From Paenibacillus mucilaginosus 3016 (GTDB lineage: Bacteria; Bacillota; Bacilli; Paenibacillales; NBRC-103111): a stretch of DNA of 64,000 nt. The notes under the pieces are model-generated. The model ran no database searches. It saw only the letters and a list, made by a program, of their open reading frames with translations, and had not been told where the DNA came from. Below, piece by piece: positions 34,220 to 43,561 of this stretch. A program made the position numbers and the translations under genes. Each line of letters begins with the position of its first letter. Positions within the stretch are counted from its first letter, which is position 1. The DNA is taken from NCBI RefSeq assembly GCF_000250655.1, contig NC_016935.1:6094001-6158000 (forward strand). Direction: 5' to 3'.

Positions 34220-36322
34220 CTACGTTTGGGCCGGTGCCTCAGCGGTCAGTACGGCTTTGCGGGACAGGTTGACGCGGCCTTGACCGTCAATCTCGGTCAC
34301 CTTCACCGTGATCTGGTCGCCGATCTTCACGGCGTCTTCCACCTTGGCTACCCGTTCGGTCGACAGCTGCGAGATGTGCACGAGGCCGTCTTTACCCGGC
34401 AGGATTTCGACGAATGCGCCGAACTTCTCAATCCGCTTGACCGTACCGAGGTAAATCTCGCCGACGATCACTTCGCGAACGATGCCCTCGATGATCTGGC
34501 GTGCCTTCTCGTTCATCTCCTGATTCGAAGAAGCGATGAAGACGCGGCCGTCCTGTTCGATGTCGATCTTGACGCCGGTTTCTTCGATGATCTTGTTGAT
34601 GATTTTGCCGCCCGCTCCGATGACATCGCGGATCTTGTCCGGATTGATCTGCATTGTGAGGATCTTCGGCGCGTACTTCGAAAGCGAAGTCTTCGGCTCC
34701 TGGATGCGCTCCAGCATTTTGTTCAGGATGTGCATCCGGCCGACTTTCGCCTGCTCCAGCGACTGGGTCAGGATGCTGCGGTCGATCCCGTCGATCTTGA
34801 TGTCCATCTGCAGTGCCGTTACGCCTTTGGCGGTACCGGCTACCTTGAAGTCCATATCGCCGAGGTGGTCTTCCATCCCCTGAATATCGGAGAGAATCGA
34901 GAAATGCTCGCCGTCCTTGATCAGACCCATGGCTACACCGGCAACCGGCGCCTTGATCGGTACCCCGGCATCCATCAGAGCCAGCGTGCTCGCGCAGATA
35001 CTTGCCTGGGAGGTGGAACCGTTGGATTCCAGCACTTCGGATACGAGACGGATCGTGTACGGGAAGTCGGTTTCGTTCGGAATGATCGGCTCGAGTGCGC
35101 GCTCACCCAGTGCACCGTGGCCGATTTCGCGGCGGCCCGGAGGACGAAGCGGTCTGGCTTCCCCTACGGAGAACGGAGGGAAATTATAGTGGTGCATGAA
35201 GCGCTTCGATTCTTCGAGGTCGATGCCGTCGAGAATCTGGACGTCGCCGAGCGCACCGAGGGTGCAGATGCTGAGCGCCTGCGTTTGACCGCGCGTGAAC
35301 AGGCCGGAGCCGTGCGTGCGGGGCAGCAGGGAGATGTCGCATTCGATCGGACGGATCTCATCGAGGGCACGGCCGTCCGGACGTACTTTGTCATGCGTGA
35401 TGAGGCGTCTGACTTCTTCTTTTACGATATCATACAGGGTTTCCTTGACGTCGGCCATTTTCTCCGGCGTTTCGGCGTATACGAGGGCAAAGTGCTCCTT
35501 CGCTTCGGCATTCACCGCATCGATCGCTTCCTGGCGGGCATGCTTCTCCTGCACCTTGATCGCTTCGATCAGGCGGGCCTGTGCGAATTCACGCACCGCT
35601 GCGCTGACTTCCGCGTCCACCGCGTGCAGCTTCACTTCCATCTTCGGCTTGCCGGCTTCAGCGACGAGCTGCTCCTGCACCGCAACGATCTTGCGGATCT
35701 CATCGTGGCCGAACATGATCGCCTCGAGCATCACTTCCTCCGGCACTTCGTCGGCGCCCGCTTCCACCATCATGATGGCGTCTTTGGTACCCGCTACCAC
35801 GAGGTGAATATCGCTCTTATCGGCCTGCTCCAGCGTCGGATTGATGACGAACTGACCATCCACACGGCCGACGATCACACCGCCTACAGGGCCGTTAAAC
35901 GGCACGTCGGAGATGCTCAGCGCCGCCGAGGTTCCGATCATCGCTGCAATCTCGGGAGAGCAGTCCTGATCCACGCTCATGACGATGTTGGCGATCTGCA
36001 CGTCGTTGCGGAACCCTTCCGGGAACAGCGGGCGGATCGGACGGTCCGTCAGACGGCTCGCCAGAATCGCTTTCTCGCTCGGACGGCCTTCACGCTTGAT
36101 AAAGCCCCCCGGGATTTTACCCACAGAGTATAACCGCTCTTCGTAGTTCACGGTGAGCGGGAAGAAATCGAGATCTTTCGGTTCGGACGAAGCCGTAACC
36201 GTACATAGAATCACCGTATCGCCGTACTTTGCCACGACGGCCGCGTTGGCCTGCTTGGCCAGACGCCCGGTTTCGAGGATCAGCGTACGTCCGCCGAGAT
36301 CCATCTGCACCTGCTTCTGCAT
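34220..36322 (-). CDS. pnp: Polyribonucleotide nucleotidyltransferase (PNPase)
   Basis: The 700-residue product has two RNase PH domains (about 10-145 and 310-545; the second has EVLESNGSTSQASICA), a KH domain (IRDVIGAGGKIINKIIEETG) and an S1 domain (VKRIEKFGAFVEILPGKDGLVHISQL). PNPase degrades RNA 3' to 5' with phosphate and works with RNase Y. I choose ATG 36322 (MQKQVQMDLGG), preceded by GAGGAGG; the frame open to 36370 is not conserved. It follows rpsO with a terminator between, the classical rpsO-pnp order. Confidence 0.97.
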   Translation of the reverse strand: MQKQVQMDLGGRTLILETGRLAKQANAAVVAKYGDTVILCTVTASSEPKDLDFFPLTVNYEERLYSVGKIPGGFIKREGRPSEKAILASRLTDRPIRPLFPEGFRNDVQIANIVMSVDQDCSPEIAAMIGTSAALSISDVPFNGPVGGVIVGRVDGQFVINPTLEQADKSDIHLVVAGTKDAIMMVEAGADEVPEEVMLEAIMFGHDEIRKIVAVQEQLVAEAGKPKMEVKLHAVDAEVSAAVREFAQARLIEAIKVQEKHARQEAIDAVNAEAKEHFALVYAETPEKMADVKETLYDIVKEEVRRLITHDKVRPDGRALDEIRPIECDISLLPRTHGSGLFTRGQTQALSICTLGALGDVQILDGIDLEESKRFMHHYNFPPFSVGEARPLRPPGRREIGHGALGERALEPIIPNETDFPYTIRLVSEVLESNGSTSQASICASTLALMDAGVPIKAPVAGVAMGLIKDGEHFSILSDIQGMEDHLGDMDFKVAGTAKGVTALQMDIKIDGIDRSILTQSLEQAKVGRMHILNKMLERIQEPKTSLSKYAPKILTMQINPDKIRDVIGAGGKIINKIIEETGVKIDIEQDGRVFIASSNQEMNEKARQIIEGIVREVIVGEIYLGTVKRIEKFGAFVEILPGKDGLVHISQLSTERVAKVEDAVKIGDQITVKVTEIDGQGRVNLSRKAVLTAEAPAQT

Positions 36323-36471
36323 AAACAACCTCCTCATGAATTGGCGTGCCGTCCCACAAAACGACAGCACGGAACCCGGAGTTCGGGTTCTTCCTTATGT
36401 ACCATTCTTCATCCTGGCTAGTATTTCCTTCTTTTGCGAAAAACATTATTCGGAGTCCATGAGCTCGAAAA

Positions 36472-36541
36472 AAAGCAACCCCGCCTTCCTTGCCCCCTCA
36501 CCGGAAGTCCGGTAGGAGCAAAGGACGAACGTGGTTGCTTT
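36472..36541 (-). terminator. rpsO terminator
   Basis: AAAGCAACC and GGTTGCTTT arms (36533-36541 and 36472-36480) enclose about 50 nt containing a second hairpin (ACCGGAAGTCCGGT, 36500-36513). T residues follow on the minus strand. Confidence 0.7.
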
Positions 36542-36554
36542 ATGCTTGTGCCAA

Positions 36555-36824
36555 TTAGCGGCGCAGACCGAGCTTTGCGATCAGGTCGCTGTAACGCTGA
36601 ACGTCCTTATTCTTCAGGTACGTCAGAAGTTTACGGCGTTGACCGACCATCTTGAGGAGACCACGACGGGAGTGGTGGTCCTTCTTGTGCGTCTTCAAAT
36701 GGCTGGTCAGGTTCACGATGTTTTCCGTGAGGATTGCGATCTGAACTTCAGGAGATCCCGTATCGCTCTCGTGTGTCTTGTGAGTAGCAATCAGTTCCTG
36801 TTTGCGTTCTTGTGTAAGTGCCAT
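36555..36824 (-). CDS. rpsO: 30S ribosomal protein S15
   Basis: The 89-residue protein (MALTQERKQELIATHKTHES ... RGLLKMVGQRRKLLTYLKNK ... LIAKLGLRR) is S15 with the family's exact length. S15 binds the 16S central domain and nucleates platform assembly. GGAGGTG lies upstream of ATG 36824. A 140-nt leader with internal pairing precedes it; S15 commonly controls its own mRNA, so feedback is plausible but not shown. Confidence 0.98.
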   Translation of the reverse strand: MALTQERKQELIATHKTHESDTGSPEVQIAILTENIVNLTSHLKTHKKDHHSRRGLLKMVGQRRKLLTYLKNKDVQRYSDLIAKLGLRR

Positions 36825-36841
36825 TGGTAATTCACCTCCAT

Positions 36842-36988
36842 TGTTCTAAGTAATTGCCTCTAGCCCAGAGACCGTCGGAGAATCGAGTCTCCATGCCATG
36901 GTTACTATGCTTGTCTGTATCCCGCTAGCATCCGGTTTCGCCTGCAGCGAAAACAGCAACGTTAACCAGTATAGCACACCGGATTATA
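36842..36988 (-). promoter_or_regulatory. rpsO promoter and structured leader
   Basis: On the minus strand an extended -10 TGCTATACT (36968-36976) lies downstream of ribF, with a further TATAAT at 36983-36988. The leader contains complementary GGAGACTC, ATTCTCC and GGTCTC segments that could form a branched stem like S15-binding leaders. The pairing is visible; the autoregulation is inference. Confidence 0.4.
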
Positions 36989-37002
36989 AAAAGTAAAATG
37001 AA

Positions 37003-37977
37003 TTAAAGCATTTCTGCGGAATTTTCTTCCGTGAGCAAATTCCGGGCTTCACGGGCATCCCTTCCGATCTGTTCGATCAGCTCGCCGACCGATTCGAATC
37101 TGCGTTCGGCGCGGATATATTCAATAAATTCCACCCTGACCTCTTCGCCGTAGACGGAATCGTCAAAATCAAACAAGTGCGCCTCGAGTACCGGCTCCTG
37201 CAGATCGGAGCCGAACGTCGGCTTCACCCCGAGGTTCATCACCCCGGCCTTCTTCTGTCCGCGGACTTCCACCTGTACGGCGTAAACTCCGTTCGCCGGC
37301 ACGACATAAGGCTCCCTCACTTCGACGTTGGCGGTGGGGAACCCGATGGAATGCCCTCGGCCGTCACCATGCACCACCGTGCCCGTCACATGATAAGGGC
37401 GGCCGAGCAGATGGGCGGCCTGCCGGACCCGGCCGGCGAGCAGCGCTTCCCGCACCAGAGTGGAGCTCACCTTCTGGCCGTCCATATGGAACGGCCGGAC
37501 GACTTCGACCGCAAACCGGCCGGCGGCCAGCTCGCACAGGGTATCCGGCGTACCGGCGCCGCGGTGCCCGAACGTAAAGTCAAAGCCGACGAAGACGGTA
37601 TTGACCCCAAGCGGAATCAGCATCTCCTCGACAAACTGCTCCGGTGTCACACACATGAACGATTTGCTGAAATCGACTACGCAGAGCGTATCCACGCCCA
37701 GCTCCCGGAGGCGCTTCTCTTTGGCAGGAAGCGGCGTCAGCAGCCGGGTATACTTGTCCATGCCGAGCACCTGTCTCGGGTGCGGATGGAAGGTCATGAT
37801 CGCGGCCGGCAGAGCAAGCTCCCTGCCCCGCTCCACGGCCCGGCCGATGACCTCCTGATGGCCCAGATGGACGCCGTCAAAGTCACCGATCGCCAGAACC
37901 CCGCAGGGCGGGCCCTCGCCGCCGGGAGACGGCAGCGGGAATGTCAGCTGTAACGTTCTCATCATCGCTTCGTTCAC
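37003..37977 (-). CDS. ribF: Bifunctional riboflavin kinase/FAD synthetase
   Basis: The 324-residue product has the FAD synthetase nucleotidyltransferase domain (about 20-180: IGDFDGVHLGHQEVI, TFHPHPRQVLG, GFDFTFGHRGAGTPD). The riboflavin kinase domain follows (about 190-310: VHGDGRGHSIGFPTANV, NLGVKPTF, YGEEVRVEFIEYIRAE). It converts riboflavin to FMN and FAD. B. subtilis calls this gene ribC, also a regulator through FMN levels. It lies between truB and rpsO in the usual order. Confidence 0.95.
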   Translation of the reverse strand: MNEAMMRTLQLTFPLPSPGGEGPPCGVLAIGDFDGVHLGHQEVIGRAVERGRELALPAAIMTFHPHPRQVLGMDKYTRLLTPLPAKEKRLRELGVDTLCVVDFSKSFMCVTPEQFVEEMLIPLGVNTVFVGFDFTFGHRGAGTPDTLCELAAGRFAVEVVRPFHMDGQKVSSTLVREALLAGRVRQAAHLLGRPYHVTGTVVHGDGRGHSIGFPTANVEVREPYVVPANGVYAVQVEVRGQKKAGVMNLGVKPTFGSDLQEPVLEAHLFDFDDSVYGEEVRVEFIEYIRAERRFESVGELIEQIGRDAREARNLLTEENSAEML

Positions 37978-38074
37978 CTACTTCAGACCTTGGGCGGCAG
38001 CCGCCGCAGGTCCGGGATAAACAACGGGCCGATCCCCTGCATGCAGGGAGCCGGCGCGTTGGTCAACATTCATA

Positions 38075-38992
38075 TTAGGAAAAAATCTTGTTTGGAATGA
38101 GCAGACCCTGGACAGGATCCCACTCATAAATTCCGATCAGTTCGCGGGTTGGGGAGAAAACAGCAGCTGTCTCTCCGCCGGTCAGATGAGAAACGGCAGA
38201 AGGCAGCACCCGGATCTTTTGGCCCTGCAGCGCCTTCTGCGTCTGGACTTCGTTCAGAAGCACCTCCGGCAGGTGGGACAGCGCCCGTTCCATCGGCACG
38301 AGCCGCTGCTGCAGCAATCCCTCCCGCTGAAGCTCTTCGATCTGCTCCAGGGTGAGACAGGACTCCGCCCGGATTTGTCCGGTGGACGTGCGTACGAGTT
38401 CCGCCATGACCGCCGGCACCCCGATCGCCGCACCGATGTCGACGCAGAGCGTCCGGATGTAGGTGCCTTTGGAGCAGAGAACGCGAAACCGGACTTCCGG
38501 ATAATCCCCCGTCCAATCCGTGGAGAGCACCTCGATCTTGTGAATCGTCACCCTGCGGGCTTTGCGCTCGACCTCCACGCCTTGTCTGGCCAGATCGTAC
38601 AGCCGCTTCCCGTCCACCTTCACGGCGGAATACATGGGCGGCACCTGCTCAATCTCACCGGTGAAGCGGTGGATGGCTTCGGTCACTTCCTCCGGAGTCA
38701 GCTTCAAGCTGAGCCCATCCTCCGTGCGGAGCACGCTGCCGGAGAGATCCTCGGTATCGGTGGCGATGCCAAGACGCAGCGTCGCCTCATATTCCTTCGG
38801 AAGCTCCTGTATGTATTCCACAAGACGGGTAGCCCGTCCGATGCACAGGGGGAGCACCCCTGTCACCTGCGGATCGAGCGTACCGGTATGACCGATCCGC
38901 TTGATCTTCAGGATGCGCCGGACTTTGGCTACGACGTCATGTGAGGTAAATCCGGCCGGTTTCCAAACCGGCAGAATGCCTTCTAGCGTCAT
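38075..38992 (-). CDS. truB: tRNA pseudouridine(55) synthase TruB
   Basis: The 305-residue product contains KPAGFTSHDVVAKVRR and GHTGTLDPQVTGVLPLCIGRA with the catalytic aspartate at residue 40. KVDGKRLYDLAR and SKGTYIRTLCVDIG follow, and a C-terminal PUA-like region. It makes pseudouridine 55 in tRNA T-loops. It overlaps nrnA by 4 bp (ATGA), so the two are translationally coupled. The length equals family norms. Confidence 0.96.
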   Translation of the reverse strand: MTLEGILPVWKPAGFTSHDVVAKVRRILKIKRIGHTGTLDPQVTGVLPLCIGRATRLVEYIQELPKEYEATLRLGIATDTEDLSGSVLRTEDGLSLKLTPEEVTEAIHRFTGEIEQVPPMYSAVKVDGKRLYDLARQGVEVERKARRVTIHKIEVLSTDWTGDYPEVRFRVLCSKGTYIRTLCVDIGAAIGVPAVMAELVRTSTGQIRAESCLTLEQIEELQREGLLQQRLVPMERALSHLPEVLLNEVQTQKALQGQKIRVLPSAVSHLTGGETAAVFSPTRELIGIYEWDPVQGLLIPNKIFS

Positions 38993-39978
38993 CCGATTCC
39001 CTTCCCCACTTCCCGTACGACCGTATCGACGGCCTCCTCCATCGTTCCGAGGAAGGTGCAGCCGGCCGCTTTGACATGTCCGCCGCCGCCGAAGGCCTGG
39101 GCGATCGCCGCGACGTCCGCCCTGCCCCCCGAGCGAAGGCTGACCTTGATCACACCCGGCTCCTTCTCCTTGAACAGCATGCCGACCTCTACGCCCTCCA
39201 CATTGCGGGCGTAATTGACAAGTCCGTCCATGTCGTCGGATGATGCGCCGGTTGCTTCACGATCCTCCGTACTCACGGTGAGCCAGGCAATCCGTTTGTC
39301 GGCACTGAAGCTCAGCGTATTCAGGCTCCGCTTCAGCAGCGACACCTGGCCGTAAGACATCGTCTCGAGCAGGCGCTCCGCCAGCTCATGACCCTTGACG
39401 CCCCGCCCCAGCAGATCCGCGGCGATGCCGAGCACCTTCGGAGACGTATTGGAGTAGCGGAAGCCGCCGGTATCCGTCAGCAGCCCGGAATAAATGCAGC
39501 TGCAGAGCCCCTCGGTCAGCGGAAGCCCCAGCTCCTGTACGAGATCGTACAGCACCTCGACCGTCGCCGCGGCATCAGGATGCACGAGATTGACCGCCCC
39601 GAACAGGTCGTTCGTGGCATGATGATCGATGTTGAGCAGGGAAGCCTGCGGTGACAGGCACTCGCTCACCCGGCCGATCCGGCCGTAATCCGCGCAGTCC
39701 ACGGATATGACCCGCTCGAACTTGCGTTCGGGCGGGTTCCGGTCATACGCATGAAGGGTGCCGACGCCGGCCGCCATATACATGTACTTCTCCGGCATCG
39801 TTCCTTCGTTGATTAACGTATAGTTCTTGTTCAAAGCCTGAAGCATCCAGGCGACCGCAAAGGTGGACCCGGCCGCATCCCCGTCGGGCTGCATGTGGGA
39901 TACGACCAGAAAATCATCACCTTCCCGGATGTATTCCGCCGCCGCGCGGAGCGAGGTGGTATAATCCGCTGGCGTCAT
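38989..39978 (-). CDS. nrnA: DHH-family bifunctional oligoribonuclease/pAp phosphatase (NrnA-like)
   Basis: The 329-residue product has the DHH-DHHA1 architecture: SHMQPDGDAAGS, a VDCADYG motif, the name-giving DHH in LNIDHHATND (about 114-120), and a C-terminal DHHA1 domain ending in GGGHVKAAGC. NrnA degrades nano-RNAs of 2-5 nt and dephosphorylates pAp. Its place between rbfA and truB in the infB operon is common in Paenibacillus and clostridia. Both neighbours overlap it by 4 bp (ATGA). Confidence 0.92.
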   Translation of the reverse strand: MTPADYTTSLRAAAEYIREGDDFLVVSHMQPDGDAAGSTFAVAWMLQALNKNYTLINEGTMPEKYMYMAAGVGTLHAYDRNPPERKFERVISVDCADYGRIGRVSECLSPQASLLNIDHHATNDLFGAVNLVHPDAAATVEVLYDLVQELGLPLTEGLCSCIYSGLLTDTGGFRYSNTSPKVLGIAADLLGRGVKGHELAERLLETMSYGQVSLLKRSLNTLSFSADKRIAWLTVSTEDREATGASSDDMDGLVNYARNVEGVEVGMLFKEKEPGVIKVSLRSGGRADVAAIAQAFGGGGHVKAAGCTFLGTMEEAVDTVVREVGKGIG

Positions 39979-40331
39979 AGATTCGCATTCTCCCCATTGA
40001 TCTGAGTGAGAAGCGATTCGATCTTGCTGCCATAATCGATGGAAGCGTCGAACTTGAAGAGAAGCTCCGGCACCTTGCGCATCCGGATCCGCTTGCCGAG
40101 CTCGGAGCGGATGAAGCCCGTGCTGCGGGCGAGTGCCTTCAGCGTCGCTTCCTTCTGGTCGTCGCTGCCAAGTACGCTCAGGAAAATCTTAGCCTGTGAG
40201 AAATCGTTCGTAACATCGACACCGGTGACGGTGATGAACCCGATGCGCGGATCTTTCAGTTCGGATTGGATGATCTGCGAAATCTCTTTCTTGATCTGCT
40301 CTCCAACCCGGCCGACACGAATTTTAGCCAT
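39975..40331 (-). CDS. rbfA: 30S ribosome-binding factor RbfA
   Basis: The 118-residue KH-like protein (RVGRVGEQIKKEISQIIQSE ... DPRIGFITVTGVDVTNDFSQ ... ELGKRIRMRKVPELLFKFD) is RbfA. It helps mature the 16S 5' end and 30S subunits, especially in the cold. It starts 4 bp after infB ends and overlaps nrnA by 4 bp. ylxP, found here in B. subtilis, is missing. Confidence 0.96.
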   Translation of the reverse strand: MAKIRVGRVGEQIKKEISQIIQSELKDPRIGFITVTGVDVTNDFSQAKIFLSVLGSDDQKEATLKALARSTGFIRSELGKRIRMRKVPELLFKFDASIDYGSKIESLLTQINGENANL

Positions 40332-40335
40332 GGGA

Positions 40336-42885
40336 TCACCTCTCTACAGTTTCCATAACGTAGGCTTCGATAATATCCCCTTCTTTGATGTCGTTGAACT
40401 TCTCGAGGGAGATACCGCACTCGTAGCCCTGCGCTACGTCTTTGGCATCGTCTTTGAAGCGCTTGAGGTTGTCGATCTTGCCGTCGTATACCACGATTCC
40501 CGCACGGATCAGGCGGCCCTGAGCGTTGCGGCTGATTTTGCCCGAGGTAACCATGCAGCCGGCAATCGTACCGACTTTGGAAACCTTGAACACGTTGCGC
40601 ACTTCGGCCTGGCCGATGACGACTTCCTTGTATGTCGGATCGAGAAGACCCTTCATCGCGGATTCGATCTCTTCCATAACCTTGTAGATGATGCTGTGCA
40701 GACGGATGTCGACCTTCTCCTGCTCCGCCGTATTCATCGCCTGCGGCTCCGGACGGACGTTGAAGCCGATCACGATCGCGTTGGAGGCGGAAGCCAAAAT
40801 AACATCGGACTCGGTGATCGCACCTACGCCGCTGAGCAGAATCTTGACGCGGGCGCCTTCCACATCGATTTTCTCGAGGGAGCCTTTGAGCGCCTCGGCC
40901 GAACCCTGCACATCGGACTTGATGATGACGTTAAGATCCTTGATCTCGCCTTCTTTGATCTGCTTGTAGAGATCGTCAAGGGTAACGCGGGAGTTCGCGG
41001 TGATCTCCGACTGGCGCAGCGTAACGGCACGCTTCTCAGCGATGTCACGCGCTTTGCGCTCGTCTTCGAAGGCCAGGAACGGATCGCCCGCCTGCGGCAC
41101 TTCCGTCAGACCGGTAATCTCGACCGGTGTGGACGGGCCTGCCTCCTTAAGCTTCTTGCCCTTGTCGTTGACCATCGCACGCACGCGGCCGAAGCACACG
41201 CCTGCTACGAAGCTGTCGCCGACCTTGAGCGTACCGTGCTGGATCAGGACGCGGGCCACCGGACCTTTACCCTTGTCAAGCTCGGCTTCGATAACCGTAC
41301 CTCTGGCGCGCTTGTTCGGGTTCGCCTTGAACTCCTGAACTTCCGCCACAAGGAGGATCATGTCGAGCAGGTTCTCGAGTCCCATGCGCTGCTTCGCCGA
41401 GATGTTGCAGAAGATCGTATCTCCGCCCCACTCTTCCGGAACCAGCTCATACTCGGTCAGCTCCTGCTTGATCTTATCCGGATTGGAATCCGGTTTGTCG
41501 ATCTTGTTCACGGCTACGATAATCGGCACCTTCGCCGCTTTGGCGTGGGCGATGGCTTCCACCGTCTGAGGCATAACGCCGTCATCAGCGGCAACCACGA
41601 TGATCGTAATATCCGTAACCTGGGCACCGCGCGCACGCATCGAGGTGAACGCTTCGTGACCCGGAGTATCGAGGAACGTGATCTTCTTATTATGAATTTC
41701 CACTTGGTACGCCCCGATATGCTGGGTAATGCCGCCAGCTTCGCCTTCGGTGACATTCGTGCTCCGGATGGCATCGAGAAGCGTAGTTTTACCGTGGTCG
41801 ACGTGACCCATGATGGTAACTACCGGTGGACGTTCCAGCAGATCCGCTTCTTCGTCGTTCTCTTCGAACTGCTCGAACTTGTCTTCTTCCACCGGAATCT
41901 TCAGTTCGACTTCCACTTTATAGTCATCCGCAAGCAGCTGGATGGCATCCAGATCGAGTTCCTGGTTAATGGTGGCCATCGTACCGAGGAACAGAAGCTT
42001 CTTGATGACTTCGGACGCATCCTTGTGAAGAGCTTTGGCCAGCTCGCCAACCGTCATCGTGCCGCGCACGATAATCTTCTTCGGCGTGTTGTCGATCTTC
42101 GGCTTCGGCGGCTCCTGGTTCCGTCCACCCTTGCCCCGGTTGTTGCGTCCTGCGCCGCGGCCGGTGCCCGGCTTGTTGTCGTCAAACCGCTTGCCCGCCG
42201 GCCGGCTCCGCTTGAACTTCTCTTCGCCGTCCTTATCGATCACCGCTGCCGCAGGCTTGCCACCCGTGGCTGCCGTACGATTGCGCTGGTCGAAGTTGCC
42301 GCGCCGTGAATCCGGACGCGCCGCCGCCGCCGGCGCAGGTGCTGCACCTGTGCGTGCTCCGCCGCCCTGACCGCCGCGGTATCCGCCGCCGCCTTGACCG
42401 CCGCCGCTGCTGCCGCCCTGGCCGCCGCGGTATCCGCCGCCGCCTTGACCGCCGCCGCTGCTGCCGCCTTGGCCGCCGCGGTATCCGCCGCCGCCTTGAC
42501 CGCCGCCGCTGCCGCCCTGGCCGCCACGGGAGGCGCCGCCTTCGCTGCGCTCAGCAGCCGGACGGCTTTCCTGCGAACCTTCACTGCTGCGTGCCGGAGC
42601 CGATTCCTGTCCCGAACGCTGCTCCGGTTTTGGAGTTACCGCTACCGTTTTATTCGAAGCGGGTACTGCATTGTTCTCTGATCTTTTAGCTGCTGCATTG
42701 GCCTTTACGTCTTTGAAAAACTTCTCTACACTATCCACCGCATCATTCTCCATTACACTCATATGATTGTTGACCGGACGACCCAGTCTTTTTAAGATGG
42801 TAATAATCTCTTTGCTGCTCATGTTGAGCGACTTCGCATACTCATACACCCGCAGCTTGTCTTTATTATTATCTTGTTTCGTCAA
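40336..42885 (-). CDS. infB: Translation initiation factor IF-2
   Basis: The 849-residue product has an N-terminal IF2_N motif (LRVYEYAKSLNMSSKEIITI) and a long Gly/Gln/Arg/Tyr-rich linker (about 90-250) with tandem 17-residue repeats. The G domain follows, with GHVDHGKTTLLD, DTPGHEAF and NKID, then domains II-IV. IF-2 delivers fMet-tRNA to the 30S subunit and joins subunits. The glycine-rich linker is unusually repetitive at DNA level. It lies in the nusA-infB operon, 25 bp after rplGA. Confidence 0.97.
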   Translation of the reverse strand: MTKQDNNKDKLRVYEYAKSLNMSSKEIITILKRLGRPVNNHMSVMENDAVDSVEKFFKDVKANAAAKRSENNAVPASNKTVAVTPKPEQRSGQESAPARSSEGSQESRPAAERSEGGASRGGQGGSGGGQGGGGYRGGQGGSSGGGQGGGGYRGGQGGSSGGGQGGGGYRGGQGGGARTGAAPAPAAAARPDSRRGNFDQRNRTAATGGKPAAAVIDKDGEEKFKRSRPAGKRFDDNKPGTGRGAGRNNRGKGGRNQEPPKPKIDNTPKKIIVRGTMTVGELAKALHKDASEVIKKLLFLGTMATINQELDLDAIQLLADDYKVEVELKIPVEEDKFEQFEENDEEADLLERPPVVTIMGHVDHGKTTLLDAIRSTNVTEGEAGGITQHIGAYQVEIHNKKITFLDTPGHEAFTSMRARGAQVTDITIIVVAADDGVMPQTVEAIAHAKAAKVPIIVAVNKIDKPDSNPDKIKQELTEYELVPEEWGGDTIFCNISAKQRMGLENLLDMILLVAEVQEFKANPNKRARGTVIEAELDKGKGPVARVLIQHGTLKVGDSFVAGVCFGRVRAMVNDKGKKLKEAGPSTPVEITGLTEVPQAGDPFLAFEDERKARDIAEKRAVTLRQSEITANSRVTLDDLYKQIKEGEIKDLNVIIKSDVQGSAEALKGSLEKIDVEGARVKILLSGVGAITESDVILASASNAIVIGFNVRPEPQAMNTAEQEKVDIRLHSIIYKVMEEIESAMKGLLDPTYKEVVIGQAEVRNVFKVSKVGTIAGCMVTSGKISRNAQGRLIRAGIVVYDGKIDNLKRFKDDAKDVAQGYECGISLEKFNDIKEGDIIEAYVMETVER
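42371..42520 (-). repeat. Tandem 51-bp repeats inside infB
   Basis: Three copies beginning at 42371, 42422 and 42473 encode a 17-residue Gly-rich unit (YRGGQGGSSGGGQGGGG type). The first two are nearly identical; the third lacks one codon. The period is a multiple of three, so copy-number change keeps the frame. Confidence 0.9.
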
Positions 42886-42910
42886 TACTGTCCACCTCCG
42901 AAACGTTTTC

Positions 42911-43210
42911 CTACTGTTTCAACAACATGCGCGCAAATCCCGCATCGGTGACGGCGAGGACAACCCTGGCCTCCTTGCCGATGCTTGCTCCAAGCTGCTC
43001 CCTACGTCCAAACTGATGAAGAGGTACTTGATAATAGCTGCATTTATCGTTTACTTTCTTATAGGTCCCCGCAGAGGCGTCTTCGGCGATGATGACCAGC
43101 TTCGCTTCCCCGTGACGGACCGATTCAATGACCATGTCCTCACCGGTTATCACTTTGCCGGCCCGCATAGCTAGACCCAAATTATTGAAAAATTTGTTAT
43201 TCGTCGTCAT
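42911..43210 (-). CDS. rplGA: L7Ae-family ribosomal protein (RplGA/YlxQ)
   Basis: The 99-residue protein (NNLGLAMRAGKVITGEDMVI ... LVIIAEDASAGTYKKVNDKC ... GASIGKEARVVLAVTD) belongs to the L7Ae/L30e kink-turn-binding family as YlxQ. Its role in Bacillus is ribosome-associated but not essential. I choose ATG 43210 because the upstream frame belongs to the overlapping rnpM gene; 43216 and 43219 are also ATG codons. It overlaps rnpM by 14 bp. Confidence 0.88.
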   Translation of the reverse strand: MTTNNKFFNNLGLAMRAGKVITGEDMVIESVRHGEAKLVIIAEDASAGTYKKVNDKCSYYQVPLHQFGRREQLGASIGKEARVVLAVTDAGFARMLLKQ

Positions 43211-43517
43211 GCTCATCATCCACCGCTTCTTTACCGGCAATAAACTCGTCTTCCACTTTAATGAAATCCTGCTCCAGCGCATCGTAGATGTCCGGAGAGA
43301 CAGGCGTCTTGAGGGCGCGGTCAAACGCGCGTGACTTCTTCGCAAGCTTGAAGCAGGACTGCTTGCCGCACAGGTAGGCCCCGCGCCCCGCCTTCTTGCC
43401 CGTCAGGTCAATCAGCAGCACGTCATCCGGGGTCTTGACGACCCGGATTAATTCCTTCTTGGGCATGCTCTGGTTGCAGGCAACGCACTTGCGCAAAGGT
43501 ATCTTTCTGGGTTTCAT
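43197..43517 (-). CDS. rnpM: YlxR/RnpM RNase P modulator, DUF448
   Basis: The 106-residue product has CVACNQSMPKKELIRVV and KKAGRGAYLCGKQSCF, the DUF448/YlxR signature with conserved cysteines and GRGAY. YlxR has been described as a nucleoid-associated or RNase P-modulating protein in B. subtilis. The acidic C-terminal tail (about 85-106) is longer than in B. subtilis (91 residues). It sits between nusA and rplGA as usual. Confidence 0.93.
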   Translation of the reverse strand: MKPRKIPLRKCVACNQSMPKKELIRVVKTPDDVLLIDLTGKKAGRGAYLCGKQSCFKLAKKSRAFDRALKTPVSPDIYDALEQDFIKVEDEFIAGKEAVDDEHDDE

Positions 43518-43561
43518 CCGGCTCTCCCCCTTTCCGTAACGAACGCCAGCCTTAGGACAGG

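Noticed and set aside
34214..36133. 639-codon plus-strand open frame
   Set aside because: Antisense shadow of pnp; the minus-strand protein has all PNPase domains.
42371..42520. CRISPR-like regular repeats
   Set aside because: They are adjacent 51-bp units in frame within infB, encode a Gly-rich linker and have no unique spacers.
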